NCBI GenBank assembly: GCA_963783175.1
Contig: CAWANG010000002.1
Coordinates: 1 to 64,000 of the forward strand
Length of the DNA stretch: 64,000 nucleotides
DNA from: Roseiarcus sp963783175
GTDB taxonomy: Bacteria; Pseudomonadota; Alphaproteobacteria; Rhizobiales; Beijerinckiaceae
Direction: 5' to 3'
Part shown: in pieces, positions 58,429-64,000 of the stretch
Position numbering within the stretch: the first letter of the stretch is position 1
How the letters are laid out: each line of letters opens with the position of its first letter
Notes under the pieces: generated by a model
The model's input: the letters and a program-made list of their open reading frames with translations, nothing else
Database searches by the model: none
Told to the model about the DNA's origin: nothing
Translations under genes and position numbers: made by a program

Positions 58429-59268
58429 ATGCCGAGCCCTCCTCCCCCTGACGCCGCCGAGCGCCGCGCCACGAAGCCCATCGTCGTCTATGCCGTCGAC
58501 CGGCTGCCGGCTTACGACGCGGCGTTCTACGACCGGGCGCGCGCGGGCATGGCGAAGATCGGCGAGACGATTGCGCCGCCGCGCGAAGGTTGCGCATTCG
58601 ACGTTCCGGCCGGACATTTTTTTCGCATCGTCAGCATCGAGGGCCCGCAGGTCGGCGATCTCAACCTGTGGAACGCCGCCAATCTTGCCGAGCGCTTCTT
58701 CAGCGGCAAGACGCGGGCGCTCAATGCGACGCATGTGAGCACGGGCGCGCGGCTCTGGAGTGCGCTGCCCTATTTGAGGCCGATGGCGACCATCACCCGC
58801 GACACGCTCGACTGGTACGGCTTCGACGCCGACGGCGCCGGCGTTCACGATGTGATCGGCACCCGCTGCGATCCCTATACGAACCGCCTCCTGACCGGCG
58901 GCGACTATCATCATTGCTGCCATTCGAACCTGACGCGCGCGCTCGCCGCACGTATGAACTTTTCGCGCCGCGAGGCGGAGCCGCATGTCCATGACGTGCT
59001 CAACGTGTTCATGTGCACCGGCTTCGAGCGGAAGTCCCACCGCTACTTCATGAAGGCGAGCCCGGTGCGTCCTGGCGACTACATCGAGTTCTTCGCCGAG
59101 ATCGATCTCATCGCCGCGCTGTCGGCCTGTCCGGGCGGCGACTGCGGCGAGACCCATTCGAGCGACGCGGCGCGCTGCTATCCGCTGAAGGTCGAGATCT
59201 TCCGCCCGCGCGAGGAGGCGCTTCGAGGTTGGCGGCCGCCCGAGGTCAGCGCCTATTCCGGCGACTGA
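58429..59268 (+). CDS. DUF1989 / urea-carboxylase-associated family protein
   Basis: 279 residues from ATG 58429. FDVPAGHFFRIVSIEGPQVG, DLNLWNAANLAERFFSGKT, THVSTGARLWSALPYLRPMA and THSSD-like regions with HHCCHSNLTRAL and FMCTGFERKSHRYF match the family. Members often lie beside urea amidolyase, but none is present here. Cys/His clusters suggest metal binding. The frame is open upstream to 58327 without support. Confidence 0.78.
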   Translation: MPSPPPPDAAERRATKPIVVYAVDRLPAYDAAFYDRARAGMAKIGETIAPPREGCAFDVPAGHFFRIVSIEGPQVGDLNLWNAANLAERFFSGKTRALNATHVSTGARLWSALPYLRPMATITRDTLDWYGFDADGAGVHDVIGTRCDPYTNRLLTGGDYHHCCHSNLTRALAARMNFSRREAEPHVHDVLNVFMCTGFERKSHRYFMKASPVRPGDYIEFFAEIDLIAALSACPGGDCGETHSSDAARCYPLKVEIFRPREEALRGWRPPEVSAYSGD

Positions 59269-59289
59269 GGCGGCCCTTCGCCCATGAGG

Positions 59290-59556
59290 CTATCCGAACC
59301 GCAGCCGCGATCGCTCCCGCGCTTTTCGGGCCTCGGCATCCCGGTCGCGCGGCGGGGCGGCGCTATGGAGGGACGCGATCAGCTTGCGCGCCGCCTCGGC
59401 GACCTCGTCGACGGCGCGATCGAACGCCTCGGCGTTGGTGTGGGATGGCTTGGCGAAGCCGCTCACCTTGCGCACGAACTGGAGCGCGGACGCCCGGATT
59501 TCGGCTTCGCTCGCGGGCGGCTCGAAGTTGAACAGCGGGCGGATGTTGCGGCACAT
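59290..59556 (-). CDS. DUF2277 family protein
   Basis: 88 residues, MCRNIRPLFNFEPPASEAEI, ALQFVRKVSGFAKPSHTNAE and AFDRAVDEVAEAARKLI. All-helical, small and cytosolic, named only by domain; many homologues are annotated as metalloproteinase- or hypothetical-type without evidence. The N-terminal CRNI is highly conserved. Convergent with DUF1989. Confidence 0.85.
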   Translation of the reverse strand: MCRNIRPLFNFEPPASEAEIRASALQFVRKVSGFAKPSHTNAEAFDRAVDEVAEAARKLIASLHSAAPPRDRDAEARKARERSRLRFG

Positions 59557-59602
59557 GGGGAGCCTCGTCGAGTTGGTGCAATGTCAAGGGGCGTGGGCCC
59601 AT

Positions 59603-60334
59603 TCACTGCGTCAGTTCGAACCGCGCGGTGACGATCACCCTGAGCTTGTCCTCTCCCGCCTCGATCGGCGTCGCCGCCGCTCCACCCGGGGCGTAGGCCC
59701 GCGCGGCGAAACCGACCGGCGGCTGGGCGCCTGTCTCCTCGGTCAGCTCCATCAGCCGGCCGATTTGGGCCCCTCCGGCTCTAGCGTAGATCTCGGCCTT
59801 TCGCCGCGCGTCGGCGACGGCGAGCGGGCGGGCCTTGTCGAGGAGGGCGCCGGGATCGTTCTCGCCATAGGCGATCCCATAAATCGCGTTGGCGCCGGCG
59901 GCCACGGCCTTATCGATGAGCGCGCCGAGGCGGGGAATATCGCGAACGATGACCGTCACATCGTTGCTCACGGTATAGCCGGTGATCGCCGCTTCGCGGG
60001 CCTGACCAGGCGATGGCTGCGAGAATATCGGCGAGATCGACATCCCCGACGTCCGGATGTCGGCCGGCGCGACGCCCTCCGACTTGATGAGCATGACGAG
60101 GGCGTTGGCCGATTTGGCGTTGGCCGCTATCGCCTCGCCCGCGTCCTTTCCGGCGGTCGTAACGCCGAGCGTTACACGGGCGAAGTCGGGAGCGGCGTTG
60201 ACGGCGCCCTCGCCGGCGACTTCGATCCAGCGGTCGTTGCTGACGTCAATCACACGGGTCTCGTACCCTGGCGCCGGCGAGATCGCGGCGAGCGCCAGCG
60301 GGATCGCGATCAGAATCGAACTTGGCCGCATCAT
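59603..60334 (-). CDS. exported SIMPL-domain (DUF541) protein
   Basis: 243 residues with a signal (MMRPSSILIAIPLALAAISP). The SIMPL/YggE-like domain: WIEVAGEGAVNAAPDFARVT, the TSGMSISPIFSQP strand, and KAVAAGANAIYGIAYGENDP. E. coli YggE affects oxidative stress and membrane traits. A periplasmic role is likely. It is separated from DUF2277 by 46 bases on the same strand. Confidence 0.85.
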   Translation of the reverse strand: MMRPSSILIAIPLALAAISPAPGYETRVIDVSNDRWIEVAGEGAVNAAPDFARVTLGVTTAGKDAGEAIAANAKSANALVMLIKSEGVAPADIRTSGMSISPIFSQPSPGQAREAAITGYTVSNDVTVIVRDIPRLGALIDKAVAAGANAIYGIAYGENDPGALLDKARPLAVADARRKAEIYARAGGAQIGRLMELTEETGAQPPVGFAARAYAPGGAAATPIEAGEDKLRVIVTARFELTQ

Positions 60335-60405
60335 TTCCTCCTGGCCGCCGCGGCTTGCAATCGCGCATCACGCGCGGGCGCGGGATTCAAGTCCGCCATG
60401 CGGCT

Positions 60406-60897
60406 TTATGTCTGCTCTGGCGGGCCGGCGCGATAGCGGAAGTCGCAATGGCTCGCGCCGCCCATGATCGTCTGCGTTCGGGTCAGTTTGATCCGCGTAT
60501 CGTAGCCCTCGCAGAAGGCGCCGTCGCGATTGCACGAGAGAATATCGCCGATGTCGCCGAGGCCCATCGCTCGATAGGTCTCGGCGTAGCGGCAGCGTCT
60601 GACGTTGAAATCGAACACGCCCGGCTTATCGTGGATGACCTCGATCGTCAGCGCGTCGTCCTTCGTCCACAACGGCAGGATCGCCTTGAAGCTCTCGAGG
60701 TCCGCTCCGCCCGCCGCGCGCTGAGCCATCTCGGCGCCGGCGTCGACCGCCGCGCTGCGAATGGCGCGGCGAAGGATGTCGCGCGCCTTATCCTCGCCGA
60801 TCGATTTGCGCATCTCGTCATAGATCGGGGCGATGATCGCCGCTTCGATCCTGCGCCGAGCCAAGATGCCGGGTTCGCCGTCCGTGGGCCCATCCAT
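60406..60897 (-). CDS. L-2-amino-thiazoline-4-carboxylic-acid hydrolase-like protein
   Basis: 163 residues. The C-terminal half has the ATC-hydrolase family signature: VRRCRYAETYRAMGLGDIGD, LSCNRDGAFCEGYDTRIKLT and RTQTIMGGASHCDFRYRAGP, with conserved Cys/His probably binding metal or forming the active site. Substrate may be a cysteine-derived thiazoline. Name is by family only. Confidence 0.75.
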   Translation of the reverse strand: MDGPTDGEPGILARRRIEAAIIAPIYDEMRKSIGEDKARDILRRAIRSAAVDAGAEMAQRAAGGADLESFKAILPLWTKDDALTIEVIHDKPGVFDFNVRRCRYAETYRAMGLGDIGDILSCNRDGAFCEGYDTRIKLTRTQTIMGGASHCDFRYRAGPPEQT

Positions 60898-61037
60898 GGA
60901 CCGAAAGCCTGCGCCGGGTGAAGCGCGGGTGTCAAATTGCGGCTTCCGACGACAATCGGCTTGACAGCTCCCGTGGGAGGCGTGGACTCTGGCGCAAGCT
61001 TGGCTGGTCTGTTGCGGGCATAAGGAAAGAGAGACCC

Positions 61038-61436
61038 ATGACGATCGATCGGATGGATCATTTTACCATCCTCACCACCAGCACCGAAGAGACCGTCGCC
61101 TTCTATTACGACGTCCTCGGATTCACGCCCGGACCGCGGCCGGACTTCTCGTTCCCGGGCGCCTGGCTTTATAATGGCGGCAAAGCGGTGCTGCATGTCG
61201 TCGAAAAGTCGGTCATTCCGGAAGGCGGCGGGGTGCTCGACCATATTGCCTTCTGGGGCACGGACATCCCGGCCTATCTCGCCAAGCTGAAAGAGCGCGG
61301 CATCAAGCACGACCTGCGCCGTCTGCCGCAATCCGGCCATGCCGCGGGGGTGTGGCAATTGTTCTTCTTCGATCCGAGCGGCGCCCGGGTCGAGATCGAC
61401 TTTGCCGCGACGGAGAGCGCCGAGCCCCAGGGCTAG
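61038..61436 (+). CDS. VOC family protein
   Basis: 132 residues from ATG 61038 (AAGGAAAGAGAG upstream). MTIDRMDHFTILTTSTEETV with His8, AVLHVVEK, DHIAFWGTDIPAYLAKLKER with a second His and GARVEIDFAA with the terminal Glu give the metal triad. Related to glyoxalase/dioxygenase single-domain proteins; substrate unknown. kdsA starts 88 bases further on and may be cotranscribed. Confidence 0.85.
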   Translation: MTIDRMDHFTILTTSTEETVAFYYDVLGFTPGPRPDFSFPGAWLYNGGKAVLHVVEKSVIPEGGGVLDHIAFWGTDIPAYLAKLKERGIKHDLRRLPQSGHAAGVWQLFFFDPSGARVEIDFAATESAEPQG

Positions 61437-61524
61437 CGGGTCGCCGCCAGCGGCCCGTGACGCTCGCCTGCCGCCCTTGCCTTCAAACCCGGTCTGCCGC
61501 TAAGAGCCACCGCGGGACATTTCT

Positions 61525-62367
61525 TTGCGCAACAACGCCATCGTTCAAATCGGTCGGGGGCCGCTCACGGCGCGCTTCGGCCCGAAGCTGCCGTTGGCTC
61601 TCATCGCCGGACCGTGCCAGCTCGAAAGCCGCGGCCATGCGCTCGAGATGGCCGTGGCCCTGAAGGAAATCGCCGCGCGCCGCGCGATCGGGCTCGTCTT
61701 CAAGTCGTCCTTCGACAAGGCCAATCGGACCTCCGGCTCGGCCAAGCGCGGCATTGGACTCCGGGCGGCGCTTCCGATCTTCGCCGAAATCCGCGACACG
61801 CTCGGCCTTCCGGTCATCACCGACGTGCACGAGAGCGGCCAATGCATGGCCATCGCGGAAGCCGTGGACGCGTTGCAGATCCCGGCCTTCCTGTGCCGCC
61901 AGACCGATCTATTGGTCGCGGCGGCGCTGACGAAACGTCCGGTCAACGTCAAGAAGGGGCAGTTTCTCGCCCCCTGGGACATGAAGAACGTGGTCGCGAA
62001 GCTCGACGCAGCCGGCGCCATCGACGTCCTTGTGACCGAGCGGGGCGTGAGCTTCGGCTACAACACGCTTGTTTCCGACATGCGTGCGCTGCCGATTCTG
62101 GCCCGCGAGACCGGTGCGCCGGTCATCTTCGACGCCACCCATTCGGTCCAAGAGCCGGGCGGGCAGGGGAACGCCTCGGGCGGAGAGCGCGCGTTCGTTG
62201 CGGTGCTGGCGCGGGCGGCGGTCGCGGTCGGCGTTGCCGGCGTCTTCATCGAAACCCATCAGGACCCGGATCGCGCGCCCTCGGACGGCCCCAGTATGCT
62301 GCCGCTGAAGGAGTTCGAGGCGCTCATCGCCGAGTTGCAGGATTTCGACCGGCTCGCCAAGCGCTGA
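61525..62367 (+). CDS. kdsA: 3-deoxy-8-phosphooctulonate synthase, metal-dependent type
   Basis: Condenses PEP and arabinose 5-phosphate to KDO-8-phosphate for lipopolysaccharide. 280 residues from TTG 61525 (CGGGA about 9 bases upstream); no ATG lies before the conserved LALIAGPCQLESRGHALE. The AGPC cysteine marks the metal-dependent class (asparagine in E. coli), with FDATHSVQEPGGQG and THQDPDRAPSDGP holding the other ligands. KSSFDKANRTSG and NVKKGQFLAPWDM are conserved. In related bacteria it sits between pyrG and eno; here it lies between a VOC gene and an acyltransferase. Confidence 0.95.
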   Translation: MRNNAIVQIGRGPLTARFGPKLPLALIAGPCQLESRGHALEMAVALKEIAARRAIGLVFKSSFDKANRTSGSAKRGIGLRAALPIFAEIRDTLGLPVITDVHESGQCMAIAEAVDALQIPAFLCRQTDLLVAAALTKRPVNVKKGQFLAPWDMKNVVAKLDAAGAIDVLVTERGVSFGYNTLVSDMRALPILARETGAPVIFDATHSVQEPGGQGNASGGERAFVAVLARAAVAVGVAGVFIETHQDPDRAPSDGPSMLPLKEFEALIAELQDFDRLAKR

Positions 62368-62450
62368 GCTTTGCGGCCTTCGCCCAAGTCTGTCATATGA
62401 CGGTCGCGTGGGCGGGATATTCGGCACGATCGGCCGTGAAGACGAGCCCA

Positions 62451-63662
62451 ATGGACAAGTATCTCTTCAGCTACGCAACCGCGAGCGATTCCCCAATTAA
62501 GCGGGGGTTGATTCGCCTGGTCGAGAAAGCCACCGGCCAGCCGAAGCTCAAGCGGATGTATGTGCAGAACCGGCGCTTTCCTCGCGCCGACGAGACCTTC
62601 TGGCAGGCTGCGGTGCGGTCGCTCGAGCTTGACGTCTGCTATGACGCCGACGCGCTCGCGGCCGTTCCTAAGACCGGCCCGGTGGTGTTCGTCGCCAATC
62701 ACCCGTACGGGGTGCTCGACGGAATCGTGATGGCGTGGCTGGTGAGCAAGGTCAGAAGCGATTTCGTCGTCCTGACCCATGTCGTGCTGACGCGGGCGCC
62801 GGAGGCGGCCCGGTTCATCCTGCCGGTCGACTTCTCGGGCACCGAGGAGGCCGAGCGCACCAACCTCGCGTCGCGGGCGGCGGCGCGCGCTCAGCTCGAT
62901 CGCGGCGGGGCAGTGGTCGTGTTTCCCGCCGGCGCGATTTCGACCGCGCCCGACAAGCTTGGACTCAAGCCGGCGGTCGACGGGCGCTGGCAGCCGTTCG
63001 TGTCGCAGCTCATCCAGCGCTCGAAGGCGACCGTCGTTCCGATCTGGTTCGGCGGCCAGAACAGCCGCCTCTTCCAGATCGCGAGTCATTTCAGTCTGAC
63101 TTTGCGCCTTTCGCTCATCTTCCACGAAGTCAGGACGCGCATCGGGACCAGCCTCCCGGTCGTGATCGGGGCGCCGGTCCCCTTCGCCTCGATCGCCGCG
63201 ATCCGCAACCGTCAGGCGCTCGCCGACGAATTGCGGACGCGCGTCTATGCGCAGTCGAGACTTGCTCCGGCGCTGGACAAGGCGCGCTTGCGGCCGCAAG
63301 CTTTTGGGCCGGGCCGGACGCGCACCGGGCGGACCGGGCGGCTTAGAGCACCGCGATTCCTTTTCCTCTCGCCCGGCCGAGGTCCATCAGCCGCGCCCAC
63401 GATAGGGCGCGACGCCTTGATCGGGCAGCCAGACGCCTTTCGGCAGCTTGCCGCTTTGCCAGAAGACGTCGATCGGCATGCCCCCGCGCGGGAACCAGTA
63501 ACCGCCAATTCTGAGCCAGCGAGGCTTGATGCACGCCGACCAGATCCTTGCCGATGCGGACGGTGCAATCCTCGTGGAAGGCGCCGTGATTGCGGAAGCT
63601 CCAGAGGTAGAGCTTCAGCGACTTCGATTCGACGAGCCATTTGTCGGGCGCATAATCGATGA
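62451..63662 (+). CDS. lysophospholipid/glycerol-phosphate acyltransferase-like protein
   Basis: From ATG 62451 (MDKYLFSYATASDSPIKR) the domain spans about 290 residues. Motif I is VANHPYGVLDGIVMAWL (the H-x5-D of the NHPxGxxDG group), followed by FILPVDFSG, VVVFPAGAISTAPDKLGL and VVPIWFGGQNSRLF, all typical. The frame stays open to 63662, but the last 125 codons or so are antisense to queF and basic in composition, so the real C terminus is probably lost to an indel; a stop in the neighbouring frame at 63344-63346 is a candidate. Upstream kdsA suggests an envelope-lipid role. Confidence 0.65.
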   Translation: MDKYLFSYATASDSPIKRGLIRLVEKATGQPKLKRMYVQNRRFPRADETFWQAAVRSLELDVCYDADALAAVPKTGPVVFVANHPYGVLDGIVMAWLVSKVRSDFVVLTHVVLTRAPEAARFILPVDFSGTEEAERTNLASRAAARAQLDRGGAVVVFPAGAISTAPDKLGLKPAVDGRWQPFVSQLIQRSKATVVPIWFGGQNSRLFQIASHFSLTLRLSLIFHEVRTRIGTSLPVVIGAPVPFASIAAIRNRQALADELRTRVYAQSRLAPALDKARLRPQAFGPGRTRTGRTGRLRAPRFLFLSPGRGPSAAPTIGRDALIGQPDAFRQLAALPEDVDRHAPAREPVTANSEPARLDARRPDPCRCGRCNPRGRRRDCGSSRGRASATSIRRAICRAHNR

Positions 63663-63852
63663 CGAGATGGGCAAAGTCAGGCTGTCCCGTAACCGGACAG
63701 ATCGAGGTGAACTCGACTATTGTGAACCGGGCGATATAGTCGGTGTCGGCCTGCGGATTCGGCGCCCGGTCGAGCGTCTTGGCGTCCGGCGCTTCAGGAA
63801 TTTTCGACGGACGTCCGAGGTGGGCGAAGGCGGGTTCGGCTTTTCTGCTCAT
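63387..63852 (-). pseudogene. queF: queF (NADPH-dependent 7-cyano-7-deazaguanine reductase), interrupted by one extra base
   Basis: QueF reduces preQ0 to preQ1 in queuosine synthesis. From the ATG at 63852 (MSRKAEPAFAHLGRPSKI) the frame shows the catalytic Cys in FTSICPVTGQPDFAHLV and SLKLYLWSFRNHGAFHEDC with conserved His/Glu, to GKDLVGVH. After one extra base at about 63528 the neighbouring frame continues as KPRWLRIGGYWFPRGGMPID and LPDQGVAPYRGRG to TGA at 63387-63389. Removing that base gives the full protein of about 154 residues, the usual size. Confidence 0.88.
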
Positions 63853-63890
63853 GGGCCTCGTTTAGACCCAAAACCGCTTCCACGGCGAGG

Positions 63891-64000
63891 TTATTTGTAC
63901 TGCCCATTCAGTTGGCCGCCGCTGAATTGCGACGAGACATACCCGCTGAGCCGCACGCAGAGGCCGTTCGCCGCCAGCACGCCGGGATTGCCGGCGATAT
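63891..64000 (-). CDS. 3' end of an unidentified gene, truncated by the window
   Basis: The minus strand has an open frame of at least 35 codons ending TAA at 63891-63893 and reading NGLCVRLSGYVSSQFSGGQL and NGQYK at the end. Its alternating aromatic/polar pattern could be part of an outer-membrane beta-barrel, but no family can be named from this piece. The 5' part lies beyond the window. Confidence 0.4.
   Translation of the reverse strand, partial: IAGNPGVLAANGLCVRLSGYVSSQFSGGQLNGQYK

Noticed and set aside
1..64000. CRISPR arrays, IS elements, phage genes, rRNA and tRNA genes
   Set aside because: No regularly spaced direct repeats, transposase or integrase motifs, or complete RNA-gene folds were seen on either strand.

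Overview
The window is about 64 kb of GC-rich DNA from an alphaproteobacterium, most likely of the order Hyphomicrobiales (Rhizobiales). Support comes from the short LID-less adenylate kinase beside secY, the DUF6163 / LdtR (MarR-type) / L,D-transpeptidase neighbourhood, the NDUFA12 + DUF2155 pair, a B12-dependent ribonucleotide reductase with NrdR boxes, and REP-like intergenic elements of the kind common in rhizobial genomes. Genus cannot be fixed from sequence reading alone.

Layout. 0-11.5 kb: the S10-spc ribosomal protein block from the last codon of rpsJ (inferred) through rplC to rplO, then secY and adk. The usual continuation rpsM-rpsK-rpoA-rplQ is absent; adk overlaps a 3-hydroxyisobutyryl-CoA hydrolase-like gene and a DUF6163 membrane gene. 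13-15.3 kb: ldtR (frameshifted) and a periplasmic L,D-transpeptidase. 15.6-20.1 kb: two large membrane proteins, one with a spermidine-synthase-like methyltransferase fold and one resembling GT-C glycosyltransferases. 20-28 kb: gltX, a small multi-helix membrane protein that resembles Pycsar-type effectors, a TIM-barrel protein, a PhyH dioxygenase divergent from a LacI regulator, and a DHFR-like/SRPBCC/VOC group divergent from an AraC regulator. 28-35.5 kb: comEC, an SDR-like protein, cytochrome c, a SnoaL-like protein, rpmG, glutamate dehydrogenase, a GNAT and a phosphodiester-glycosidase-like protein. 35.6-43.9 kb: cupin, FAD-linked oxidase, a TrmA/RlmD-type methyltransferase, tlyA, lysE, an interrupted MFS gene, an anion permease and an extradiol dioxygenase. 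43.9-49.5 kb: DUF2155, NDUFA12 and nrdJ with a readable control region. 49.4-54.2 kb: an accessory stretch of small genes and gene remnants, including two paralogous small lipoproteins. 54-64 kb: gamma-glutamyltransferase, an envelope set (extensin-like, peptidoglycan-binding, CHRD), several conserved small families, kdsA, an acyltransferase, queF (frameshifted), and the 3' end of an unidentified gene.

Functional threads: protein synthesis and export (ribosomal genes, secY, rpmG, gltX, tlyA, queF), envelope remodelling (LdtR/LdtP, a second L,D-transpeptidase-like protein, extensin, PG-binding protein, kdsA) and deoxynucleotide supply (nrdJ with tandem NrdR boxes over a sigma-70-like promoter).

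A caution for any reader: at least six genes (ldtR, the MFS transporter, the 3' end of nrdJ, a DUF4160 gene, a tautomerase and queF) are each broken by one single-base indel, and in each the downstream frame restores an intact conserved family sequence. So many independent single-base lesions in otherwise healthy genes, including a queuosine-pathway gene and nrdJ, look more like residual sequencing or assembly error than natural decay. No IS element, CRISPR array, tRNA or rRNA gene was found, and I see no convincing complete novel multi-gene system; the best candidates are the membrane pair at 15.6-20.1 kb and the orphan membrane protein at 21.9 kb.
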